Position numbers and translations under genes: made by a program
The notes under the pieces: model-generated
What the model saw: the letters and a program-made list of their open reading frames with translations, nothing else
The model's database searches: none
What the model was told of the DNA's origin: nothing
Assembly (NCBI GenBank): GCA_900550415.1
Contig: URSO01000016.1
Span: forward strand, 1 to 33,231
Direction: 5' to 3'
Origin: an uncultured Collinsella sp.
Lineage (GTDB): Bacteria > Actinomycetota > Coriobacteriia > Coriobacteriales > Coriobacteriaceae
DNA length: 33,231 nt
Part shown: piece by piece, positions 13,880-21,291 of the stretch
Numbering within the stretch: position 1 is the stretch's first letter
Layout of the letters: every line of letters starts with the position of its first letter

Positions 13880-16507
13880 CTACTGCGCGTCGGGGACCTC
13901 GTAGGTAGCAGACGGCGTATTGTCGCACACGACGGTAAAGCCGCCGTCCTTGTCGACATCGACTGTCACCTGATCGCCCTCGCGCACCGTGCCGTCGATG
14001 ATAGCGGCGGCGATGGCATCCACGACCTCGCGCTGAACCAGACGCTTGAGCGGACGGGCACCAAAGACCGGGTCCAGGCCGCCCACGGCGAGCATCTGCT
14101 TGGCCGCCGGGGTGATGGCCAGCGTCATGCGCTCCTTGGCCAGACGTGCGCGGACATCGGCGAGCTGGATATCGACGATCTTCTCAATCTGCGCCATGCC
14201 GAGCGGATGGAACACCACGATATCGTCGATACGGTTGAGGAACTCGGGGCGGAAGGTCTGAGCCATGGCCGCGTCGACCTGATGGCGCATCTCTTCCTCG
14301 TCCTTGCCGGAAAGCTCGGCGATAGCCTTGGAGCCCACGTTGGACGTCATGATAATGATCGTGTTCTTGAAGGACACCTGGCGACCTTGGCCATCAGTCA
14401 GGCGGCCGTCGTCGAGCACCTGCAGCAGCACGTTGAAGACATCCGGATGAGCCTTCTCCATCTCGTCGAGCAAGATCACGGAGTACGGACGACGGCGCAC
14501 AGCCTCGGTGAGCTGACCACCCTCGTCGTAACCCACATATCCCGGAGGCGCACCGATCAGACGCTGGACGCTGAACTTCTCCATGTACTCGGACATGTCG
14601 ATACGCACGAGCGCGCGCTCGTCGTCGAACAGGCACTCGGCCAGTGCCTTGGCGAGCTCGGTCTTGCCCACGCCGGTGGGGCCCAGGAAGAAGAAGCTGC
14701 CGATGGGCTTGTCCGGATCGGAGAGGCCCGCACGGCTGCGGCGCACGGCCGCGGCCACGGCGGAGACCGCCTCCTCCTGGCCGATGACGCGCTTATGCAG
14801 CTCGTCCTCCAAGCCCTTCAGTTTGTCGAGCTCGCCCTGCATCATCTTGGACACGGGCACGCCGGTCCAGGCGCTCACGACCTCGGCGATCTCATCGGAG
14901 GTCACCTGCTCGTTGAGGCCCTCGCCGTCCTGCTGCTTTTGTGCCTCGAGCGCAGCCTCGGAATCCTGAATCTGCTGCTGCAGACCCGGGATCACGGAAT
15001 AGCGCAGCTCGGACGCACGGCCCAGGTCGCCGTTGCGCGTCGCACGCTCCTCTTCGCTCTTGGCCTCGTCAAGCTGGCCCTTAAGCTCCTGCACGTGGTC
15101 GATGGCGTTCTTCTGGTTGAGCCAGCCGGCCTTTTGCACGTTGAGCTTTTCTTGGACCTCGGCAATCTCTTGGCGCAGGGCCTCCAGACGCTCCTTGGAG
15201 GCGTCGTCGGTCTCCTTCATGAGCGCCTGCTCCTCGATCTGCAGCTGGGTGAGCTGACGCGTGGTGGCATCGATCTCGACCGGCATGCTGTCGAGCTCCA
15301 TGCGCAGGCGGCTTGCCGCCTCATCGACCAGGTCGATGGCCTTGTCGGGCAGGAAGCGGTCGGCGATGTAGCGATCGGAGAGGTCGGCAGCTGCCACGAG
15401 CGCGCTATCGGTGATATGCACGCCGTGGAAGATCTCGTACTTCTCCTTGAGGCCACGCAGGATCGAGATGGTGTCCTCGACGGTAGGCTCGGAGACCATC
15501 ACGGTCTGGAAACGACGGGCGAGCGCCGCGTCCTTCTCGATGTACTTGCGGTATTCGTCGAGCGTGGTCGCGCCAATCGCATGTAGGTCGCCACGGGCAA
15601 GCGCCGGCTTGAGGATGTTGCCGGCGTCCATGGAGCCCTCGGTGGCACCCGCGCCCACGATGGTGTGGAGCTCATCGATGAACAGGATAACCTTGCCCTC
15701 GGACTTTTGCACTTCTTTGAGCACGGCCTTCAAGCGGTCCTCGAACTCGCCGCGATACTTGGCGCCGGCGACCAGCGCGCTCATGTCGAGCTCGATGAGG
15801 TCGCGGTCGCGCAGGGTGCTCGGCACGTCGCCGGCCACGATACGCTGGGCGATGCCCTCGACGATGGCCGTCTTGCCGACGCCCGGCTCGCCGATAAGCA
15901 CGGGGTTGTTCTTGGTGCGGCGGGACAGAACCTGAATAGTACGACGGATCTCGTCGGTACGGCCGATGACCGGGTCGAGCTTGCCGGCGCGAGCCAGATC
16001 GCAGATGTTGCGACCGTACTGCTCCAACGCCTCAAACTGCGTCTTGTCCTCGGCAGACGTCACGCGGTCATCGCCGCGCAGTTCCTCGTAGACTTGCTCG
16101 ATGCGCTCCTTGGTCACGCCGGCGTCACGCAGCACGCGACCCGCCTCACCCTTGTCCTCGGCAAGTGCCATCAGCAGATGCTCGGTCACCACAAAGCTGT
16201 CGCCCATCTTGGTGGCCTTTTTCTCGGCCTTCTCGATCACGCGAACGAGCTCGTTGGACAGGCCCATCTGCTGACCCTCGCCCGACACCTTGGGCGCATG
16301 GTCGATGGCATCTTGTGTGGAGCGTGCGAGCTGAGCCGGGTCGGCACCGATGCGCTCGATGATCACGGAGATATTGCGCTCGCCGGCACCGAGCAGGGCA
16401 GACAGCAGGTGGATCGGCTCCACCGCGCCGGCCTGTGCATCGGCAGCCGTGCTCATGGCGGTCTGCAGCGCCTCGCGCGACGTCATTGCTAGCTTATCGA
16501 TTCTCAT
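13880..16507 (-). CDS. clpB: ATP-dependent disaggregase ClpB
   Basis: An 875-residue Hsp100 chaperone that, with DnaK/DnaJ/GrpE, extracts polypeptides from aggregates. It has the N-terminal Clp repeat domain (about 1-145), AAA-1 with Walker A GEPGVGKT (206-213) and Walker B VILFIDELHT, the long coiled-coil middle domain (about 400-525), and AAA-2 with GPTGVGKT and VILLDEMEKAHPDVFN. Length and order are normal. The ATG at 16507 has GAGAGG seven bases upstream. I saw no CTTGAGT-N7-ACTCAAG (HAIR) element for HspR and no CIRCE in its upstream region; instead there is a 15-bp alternating repeat array 180-400 bases upstream. Confidence 0.96.
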   Translation of the reverse strand: MRIDKLAMTSREALQTAMSTAADAQAGAVEPIHLLSALLGAGERNISVIIERIGADPAQLARSTQDAIDHAPKVSGEGQQMGLSNELVRVIEKAEKKATKMGDSFVVTEHLLMALAEDKGEAGRVLRDAGVTKERIEQVYEELRGDDRVTSAEDKTQFEALEQYGRNICDLARAGKLDPVIGRTDEIRRTIQVLSRRTKNNPVLIGEPGVGKTAIVEGIAQRIVAGDVPSTLRDRDLIELDMSALVAGAKYRGEFEDRLKAVLKEVQKSEGKVILFIDELHTIVGAGATEGSMDAGNILKPALARGDLHAIGATTLDEYRKYIEKDAALARRFQTVMVSEPTVEDTISILRGLKEKYEIFHGVHITDSALVAAADLSDRYIADRFLPDKAIDLVDEAASRLRMELDSMPVEIDATTRQLTQLQIEEQALMKETDDASKERLEALRQEIAEVQEKLNVQKAGWLNQKNAIDHVQELKGQLDEAKSEEERATRNGDLGRASELRYSVIPGLQQQIQDSEAALEAQKQQDGEGLNEQVTSDEIAEVVSAWTGVPVSKMMQGELDKLKGLEDELHKRVIGQEEAVSAVAAAVRRSRAGLSDPDKPIGSFFFLGPTGVGKTELAKALAECLFDDERALVRIDMSEYMEKFSVQRLIGAPPGYVGYDEGGQLTEAVRRRPYSVILLDEMEKAHPDVFNVLLQVLDDGRLTDGQGRQVSFKNTIIIMTSNVGSKAIAELSGKDEEEMRHQVDAAMAQTFRPEFLNRIDDIVVFHPLGMAQIEKIVDIQLADVRARLAKERMTLAITPAAKQMLAVGGLDPVFGARPLKRLVQREVVDAIAAAIIDGTVREGDQVTVDVDKDGGFTVVCDNTPSATYEVPDAQ

Positions 16508-16585
16508 GGAATCACCTCTCTTGGGGCGGCCGCCCTACGGGGCGGCTTCACGTTGTTCGAGAAGTATTGTTGCCAGCTTTACGCG

Positions 16586-16621
16586 ATCTTATACACAAAT
16601 CTAAGTCTCTATATATAAGAT
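16586..16621. promoter_or_regulatory. Inverted repeat in the clpB upstream region
   Basis: ATCTTATA (16586-16593) and TATAAGAT (16614-16621) are exact inverted copies with 20 bases between. On the minus strand TGTATAAGAT resembles an extended -10, so this may be a promoter with flanking symmetry. There is no clear -35. Confidence 0.35.
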
Positions 16622-16685
16622 TTTCTGAGTGAATTACGGATAGGGTACTGAGATGTCAGCCCGCCGCTGCCCAGGCGCGCTACCG

Positions 16686-16900
16686 TCTCGATCTGTAACA
16701 TCTAGCAGCCATTTTTGATCCTAGATGTTACAGATCGAGATGAAATGACCAGCGGCAACCGTTTGTCTCAATCTGTAACATCTACTCGGCAAATTAGGGT
16801 CTAACTGTTACAGATCGAGACAAACCGCGAAGGCTCATCTGAAAATCTCAATCTGTAACAACTAACGGCACATTTTGTCCCCAGCTGTTACAGATCGAGA
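16686..16900. repeat. Six alternating 15-bp repeats at exact 40-bp pitch (three hairpins)
   Basis: The 15-mer TCTC(G/A)ATCTGTAACA occurs at 16686, 16766 and 16846, and its inverse TGTTACAGATCGAGA at 16726, 16806 and 16886. All five intervening spacers are exactly 25 bp. This makes three 55-bp palindromes separated by 25 bp (80-bp period). The three inner spacers share a pattern around GGCA-ATTT-CC, while the two outer spacers are unrelated. In units 2 and 3, positions that would be A-C mismatches in plus-strand RNA are G-U pairs in minus-strand RNA. The array lies between clpB (minus) and an orphan plus-strand gene. Confidence 0.85.
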
Positions 16901-16907
16901 AACAAAC

Positions 16908-16946
16908 GGACCACCACAAAGGGGACAGGCACCTTTGTGGTGGTCC
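16908..16946. repeat. 15-bp palindrome with direct-repeat partner at 18013-18036
   Basis: GGACCACCACAAAGG (16908-16922) and CCTTTGTGGTGGTCC (16932-16946) are perfect inverted copies around a nine-base loop. The loop plus right arm (16923-16946, 24 bases) recur exactly at 18013-18036. The bases that follow in both places (AGTCTATTT, then TTAGCGTCCC) are also related, so a longer diverged direct repeat flanks the gene at 17355-18002. Confidence 0.75.
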
Positions 16947-17032
16947 CAGTCTATTTTTAGCGTCCCACAAGATCCAGCGAGAACACAGCGACGAAATCGA
17001 GAGCCACCGATAGCCCGTTCGCGCAGATATAG

Positions 17033-17188
17033 ATGGAGATTCAAGACAAGGGTGCCGGCTTAAACGGCTTGGTTATCGTACGCCACAATACTCTCGTCAT
17101 CGTCCCCGTCGTTTTTATAGTGCTTATAGTGAAAATAGCGGGTTTAGTGAGAATAGTATTGCGCAAAACTCGTGAACTCAATTTTTGA
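17033..17188 (+). CDS. Possible 51-residue small membrane protein
   Basis: An ATG directly after a TAG opens a 51-residue frame starting MEIQDKGAGLNGLVIVRHNT, with a very hydrophobic segment (about residues 21-43, rich in Val/Ile/Leu) and a basic tail VLRKTRELNF. This is what a single-pass small membrane protein would look like. There is no good ribosome binding site, codon use is AT-rich with repeated ATA/GTG, and the frame may be a chance product of the TATAGTG-like repeats near 17117-17155. A nearby CCCCTC/GAGGGG hairpin (17189-17209) follows the stop. Confidence 0.22.
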   Translation: MEIQDKGAGLNGLVIVRHNTLVIVPVVFIVLIVKIAGLVRIVLRKTRELNF

Positions 17189-17354
17189 CCCCTCGCCCAG
17201 AATGAGGGGAGGCAAATATTCCTATTAGAGATCGAATCGAAGCCCAATAGGGCCTTTTAGCCCTCTCATTCCGGGCGGTCGCTTTCTTTTGAATATTGTC
17301 GTAAGCTGGCATCATTTATCTTAATGATTGCATATTGCATGAGAGGTGCCCACC

Positions 17355-18002
17355 GTGAAACGCTCCACCTTTATCGGCCTGCTCGTCTTAGCGTTTGCAA
17401 TTACCGCAGTCGGCGTGGGCATTATCTATCTCGCATTTCTCCCCGCCTCTGCAACGCAGGCGGTGATTGAGACCGTAAGCTATCCCATCGAAATCCTCAC
17501 CGATATCGTCAAACCCGATTCGATCACCGTCGATTTTGACGGTACGCCCGCAGCGCTTGGGGTCAGCAACTATCCCCGAATCGAACTTGGGGCCACGCGC
17601 TATACCCAAGATGAGCAGCTTATCGGCAAGGCAACCAATTTACTCAAAGGCAAAACGTTTACGCGGTGGTACGGCGCCGCAATATATCGAGCCAAGAAAG
17701 GCCAAATGAATGGCGGGTATTATTCGACCCTTGAACTCGATGCGGCAAACGGGAGCAGACTGTGCAACGTCTCATACGACCCCGGCTACGTGGACAACGA
17801 AGGGCCGGGGGTCTATATCTCGGATGGCGACGTAATCTACGTCATGGAAGGCGACCAGACGGCAGTCGTCGATTTTATGGATCGGTGTACCGAGGATGCC
17901 TACGAACAAACCTGCGAGCCCGATCCACAGACAGCGCGCGACAGCGGCTCAGCACGCACTTGGCTATTTGACGATGAGATAACCTGGACCCCATCGAAAT
18001 AA
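17355..18002 (+). CDS. Orphan membrane-anchored extracytoplasmic protein
   Basis: A 215-residue protein of unknown function that starts with GTG at 17355; GAGAGG lies about eight bases before it. The sequence begins (M)KRSTFIGLLVLAFAITAVGV: a short basic start, then a hydrophobic segment, consistent with an uncleaved anchor or signal peptide. The rest is a soluble domain with YPRIELGATRYT, TRWYGAAIYRA and GVYISDGDVIYVMEGDQTAVVDF. Four Cys residues in the second half could form disulfides outside the cell. It is flanked by a direct repeat and stands alone in a repeat-rich region, with somewhat AT-richer codons than its neighbours. No family was recognised. Confidence 0.65.
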   Translation: MKRSTFIGLLVLAFAITAVGVGIIYLAFLPASATQAVIETVSYPIEILTDIVKPDSITVDFDGTPAALGVSNYPRIELGATRYTQDEQLIGKATNLLKGKTFTRWYGAAIYRAKKGQMNGGYYSTLELDAANGSRLCNVSYDPGYVDNEGPGVYISDGDVIYVMEGDQTAVVDFMDRCTEDAYEQTCEPDPQTARDSGSARTWLFDDEITWTPSK

Positions 18003-18036
18003 GAACCCGCCGGACAGGCACCTTTGTGGTGGTCCA

Positions 18037-18068
18037 AAAAGAAGCCGCCCCAATAAAAAGAGGCGGCA
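18037..18068 (-). terminator. Terminator hairpin reading from the hydratase gene
   Basis: GCCGCC (18045-18050) and GGCGGC (18063-18068) form a six-pair stem; on the minus strand it is followed by TTCTTTTT. It sits just next to the 24-base repeat copy at 18013-18036 and is absent from the related copy at 16923. Confidence 0.5.
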
Positions 18069-18123
18069 TCAAGCAAGTCTATTTATTAGCGTCCCTCAAG
18101 GCCCAACGAGAACGCGGAAATGT

Positions 18124-18199
18124 CGCCCGGGGCTTTTCCTTTCCCGAACGCGACCCTCGCGAAGCGCGTGAGCGGGCGGGAAAGGGTAAGCCCCGGGCG
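18124..18199. repeat. Long imperfect hairpin after the hydratase gene
   Basis: A 23-base arm (18124-18146, beginning CGCCCGGGGCTT) pairs with 18177-18199 with two mismatches, around a 30-base loop that itself can fold (CTCGCG/CGCG). It starts 15 bases past the hydratase stop on the minus strand. There is no T tract, so it is a probable mRNA 3' end stabiliser or a repeat element. Confidence 0.6.
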
Positions 18200-18213
18200 G
18201 ACAATTAAGTGCG

Positions 18214-20514
18214 TTACTCGGCAGCGGCCTTGAACTTGTTGTAGTTGATCAGGCAGCCGGCCTTGACGATGGCACGTTCTTCGGCTGTCATATCGGCAAT
18301 GTAGAGCTCAATCTGCTCGACCGCACCATCGGCGCGCACCACGTAGGCGGCGATGTTCTTGAGGTCGCCATCGAGCGCGGCACGGATGCCCGGCACAAAG
18401 ACGTAGTCGCCCACCTCAAAGTTGGGCTCGGCCTCCATCTGGAAGGGCACCATGCCCCAGTTCATGACGTTGGAGCGATAGCGCTTGGTGGCGTACTCGT
18501 GAACGATGTTGGCCAGGCCGCCAATTACGCGCTGGCAGCTCGCGGCCTGCTCGCGGGCGGAACCGTCACCGGGCTTCTTGGCATAGAGCATGGAGCCAAA
18601 CTCGGTCGCCTTGGCATCGGCCGCGACACCCACGCCGGCCAGTGCCTCGAACACACCGGCAAGCTCGGCATCGAGCGCCGCCAGGTCGCTCGCGGACTCG
18701 CCGGAAACGCGACGCTTCTCCACAGCGTCGACCTCCTTGGAGCGACCCACGTAGGCCGGGTCGCGGCGGCTGAGCGTAAACTCAGCCAGGCCCAGCGGAT
18801 TGGAGCGGAAGGAGCTCGTCTCGCCCGAGGGAATGAGCTCGTCGGTCGTGGTGACCAGGTCCATGATCTTGGAGCACACCTTGAGCAGAATATCGTCGCC
18901 GAGCGGCTCCATCGCGGGCCACGGCTTGATGTTGGGGCCCTCAACCAGCTCGTCGGCAGGCTCCGCCTTGCCAAAGCCCCAGTACACACGCTTTTTGTAC
19001 GGTGCGTCATCAAAGGTGTACTCGCAGGCCTCGTCCCAAGTCTCCTCGGGCAGGTCGGTCGCCGGCGTCAGAACGCCGCCGTTGGCAGCCGTCGCCGCAA
19101 TGGAGCGGGCGTCCATCAGGGCCACGGCGCTCAGCTGGCCATTGCCCGGCTTGGAACCCTCGCGGTTGGGGAAGTTGCGCGTGGTGTGGCGAATGGACAG
19201 GCCGTTGTTGGCGGGCGTGTCGCCGGCGCCGAAGCACGGGCCGCAGAACGCCGTGCGCACGATCGCGCCGGCCTCCATGAGGTCGTAGATATAGCCGCGA
19301 CGCGTGAGCTCGAGCGCCACGGGCTGGCTCGTGGGATAGACCGACAGCGAGAACTCGCCGCAGCCGGTGTTGGCGCCCTTGAGCACGCGGGCAGCCTGGA
19401 CCACGGAGTCGTAGTTGCCGCCCGAGCAGCCGGCGATAACGCCCTGCTGCACGTGCAGCTTGCCGTCGACGATCTTGTCGAGCAGGCTAAAGTGCGTCTT
19501 GCCCTCGCCGATCTTAGCGGCCTCGAGCTCCACCTCGTGAAGGATGTCCTCGAGGTTCTCGTTGAGCTCGTCAATCTCAAAGCCGTTGGAAGGATGGAAC
19601 GGCAGCGCAATCATGGGCTTGATGCTCGACAGATCGACCTCGACGCAGCCGTCGTAGTAGGCAACATCGGCAGGCTTGAGCTCGCGGTAGTCGTCGCCGC
19701 GGCCGTGCATGGCCAGGAATGCGTGCGTGTCCTCGTCGGTGGCCCAGATGCTCGACAGACAGGTGGTCTCGGTGGTCATGACGTCGACGCCGTTGCGGTA
19801 GTCGGTCGTCATGCTCGCGATGCCGGGGCCCACAAACTCCATGACCTTGTTCTTGACGTAGCCCTTGGCAAAGACAGCGCGGATGATGGCGAGCGCCACA
19901 TCGTGCGGGCCGACGCCGGGGCGCGGGGCACCCGTGAGGTAGATGGCGACGACGCCGGGATAGGCGACGTCGTAGGTGTCGCGCAGCAGTTGCTTTGCCA
20001 GCTCGCCGCCGCCCTCGCCCACGGCCATAGTGCCCAGAGCGCCGTAGCGGGTGTGCGAGTCGGAACCCAGGATCATCTTGCCGCAGCCCGCGAAGTTCTC
20101 ACGCATAAAGGAGTGGATAACGGCGATATGCGGCGGAACGAAGATGCCACCGTACTTCTTGGCGGCCGAGAGGCCAAAGACGTGGTCGTCCTCGTTGATG
20201 GTGCCGCCCACGGCGCACAGCGAATTATGGCAGTTGGTGAGCACGTAAGGCAGCGGGAACTGCTCCATGCCCGAGGCGCGCGCCGTCTGGATGATGCCGA
20301 CAAAGGTGATGTCGTGGCTCGCCATGGCGTCGAAGCGAATCTTGAGTGCCTCGGGATCTCCGGACGTATTGTGTGCCTGGAGGATCGAATACGCGATGGT
20401 GCCGCGCTTGGCATCCTCGGGCGTCTGCGTAATACCGCGCTCGGCAGCCTCGGCCGCAGGCACAACCTCGCTGCCGCCGCGCAGGTAGATGCCGTCCTCG
20501 TACAGCTTGACCAT
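18214..20514 (-). CDS. Aconitase-family hydratase (4Fe-4S)
   Basis: A 766-residue protein of the aconitase superfamily, closest in my judgement to the YbhJ-like 'hydratase' group rather than to canonical AcnA or AcnB. Cluster-ligating Cys are at 363 (GCSGGNYD) and at 424 and 427 (FCGPCFGAGD), with GSDSHTRYGALGTM (150-163), a classic aconitase motif. The C-terminal swivel domain is recognisable by YRSNVMNWGMVPFQ. The start is the ATG at 20514, with GGGAG just upstream; an earlier in-frame start adds 18 residues without family character. It should act in the cytoplasm on a hydroxy/unsaturated tricarboxylic acid. No citrate synthase or isocitrate dehydrogenase gene is close, so the true substrate is open. 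Confidence 0.82.
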   Translation of the reverse strand: MVKLYEDGIYLRGGSEVVPAAEAAERGITQTPEDAKRGTIAYSILQAHNTSGDPEALKIRFDAMASHDITFVGIIQTARASGMEQFPLPYVLTNCHNSLCAVGGTINEDDHVFGLSAAKKYGGIFVPPHIAVIHSFMRENFAGCGKMILGSDSHTRYGALGTMAVGEGGGELAKQLLRDTYDVAYPGVVAIYLTGAPRPGVGPHDVALAIIRAVFAKGYVKNKVMEFVGPGIASMTTDYRNGVDVMTTETTCLSSIWATDEDTHAFLAMHGRGDDYRELKPADVAYYDGCVEVDLSSIKPMIALPFHPSNGFEIDELNENLEDILHEVELEAAKIGEGKTHFSLLDKIVDGKLHVQQGVIAGCSGGNYDSVVQAARVLKGANTGCGEFSLSVYPTSQPVALELTRRGYIYDLMEAGAIVRTAFCGPCFGAGDTPANNGLSIRHTTRNFPNREGSKPGNGQLSAVALMDARSIAATAANGGVLTPATDLPEETWDEACEYTFDDAPYKKRVYWGFGKAEPADELVEGPNIKPWPAMEPLGDDILLKVCSKIMDLVTTTDELIPSGETSSFRSNPLGLAEFTLSRRDPAYVGRSKEVDAVEKRRVSGESASDLAALDAELAGVFEALAGVGVAADAKATEFGSMLYAKKPGDGSAREQAASCQRVIGGLANIVHEYATKRYRSNVMNWGMVPFQMEAEPNFEVGDYVFVPGIRAALDGDLKNIAAYVVRADGAVEQIELYIADMTAEERAIVKAGCLINYNKFKAAAE

Positions 20515-20652
20515 ACTGTCTCCCACTCTGCCCAAAACGATTTGGGCGCATAGCATACATTCGTTCAATATCGTGCCATAGAACGGTTGCGAGTGGGTTA
20601 CGAATCTGCACGTTCACTTTATCTCAGTAAAGCAAAGAACGAGTTGGGTGCC

Positions 20653-20785
20653 GGGGGCAGACTTAGACGCCGAAATGACGAGAGTGGATAATCTCCCACT
20701 TTGAGCCTGCAAACAGGCCAAAAACGGGAGATTATCCACTCTCATTCTGCGGGCACTCATTTAAGTCTGTCCCCAATGAGTGCCC
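20653..20785. repeat. Nested palindromic element with two competing hairpins
   Basis: GAGAGTGGATAATCTCCC (20680-20697) and its exact inverse at 20726-20743 form an 18-pair stem. An outer pair, GGGGGCAGACTTA (20653-20665) and TAAGTCTGTCCCC (20762-20774), matches 12 of 13, and GCCTG/CAGGC folds in the loop. A second stem, GGGCACTCATT (20751-20761) with AATGAGTGCCC (20775-20785), encloses the outer right arm, so the two structures exclude each other. It lies between the hspR 3' end and the hydratase start. Confidence 0.7.
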
Positions 20786-20801
20786 GGCAGCGTCGGCGGA
20801 G

Positions 20802-21218
20802 CTATAGGTCGCTACCCGTGCCCAGCAGCTTGCGCATGACTTGCTCAGGGTTGACTGAGCCATCGCGCGGGGCCAGGGCGGTGATTTTCTTTTGCATCTT
20901 GTACTCGTGCAGCTCGTCCTCGAGCTGGCGAACGCGGGCGCGAAGCTTCTCGTTCTCGCGCTCGCGCTCCTCGGCGCGCTCCTTCATATCGAGGATGCGC
21001 ACCACGCCGGCGAGGTTAATGCCCTCGTCGGTCAGTTGGTTGATGAGCTCCAGGCGCTCGATATCGGCACGCGAATACAGACGCGTGTTACCGCCCGAGC
21101 GCTGGGGGTTCACCAGGCCCTTGGACTCGTAGACGCGCAGAGTCTGCGGGTGCATGCCGGTCAGCTCGGCCGCCACGCTGATCATATACAGCGGTTTGTT
21201 CCTATTGTCCTCGGCCAT
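20802..21218 (-). CDS. hspR: HspR, MerR-family heat-shock repressor
   Basis: A 138-residue regulator starting MAEDNRNKPLYMISVAAELT. The MerR winged-helix part (about 10-80) is clear: LTGMHPQTLRVYESKGLVNPQR, SGGNTRLYSRADIERLELI. A Glu/Arg-rich coiled coil follows (about 80-115) for dimerisation. HspR represses the dnaK operon and clpB in actinobacteria by binding HAIR sequences, with DnaK as co-repressor in Streptomyces. It is the last gene of the grpE-dnaJ-hspR group, 73 bases after dnaJ. The start at 21218 has AAAGGGG upstream. Because full dnaK is missing here, the usual DnaK-HspR feedback would have to rely on another dnaK copy. Confidence 0.9.
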   Translation of the reverse strand: MAEDNRNKPLYMISVAAELTGMHPQTLRVYESKGLVNPQRSGGNTRLYSRADIERLELINQLTDEGINLAGVVRILDMKERAEERERENEKLRARVRQLEDELHEYKMQKKITALAPRDGSVNPEQVMRKLLGTGSDL

Positions 21219-21291
21219 GCTACCTGACCCCTTTCCGTCTCGCACATCTCCACCATAAGCCTGCGGCCAGCCCGTAGGCCACGCAACCAAA

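Noticed and set aside
16508..16685. HspR (HAIR) or CIRCE operator for clpB
   Set aside because: I looked for CTTGAGT-N7-ACTCAAG and TTAGCACTC-N9-GAGTGCTAA by eye and found neither here nor upstream of the EIIA gene.
16686..16900. CRISPR array
   Set aside because: The repeats alternate in orientation, are only 15 bp and number six; the internal spacers resemble one another, and no cas gene is nearby. It is a palindromic array, not a CRISPR.
18499..20553. Long plus-strand open frame opposite the hydratase
   Set aside because: Same mirror effect; the minus strand carries the aconitase motifs and cluster cysteines.
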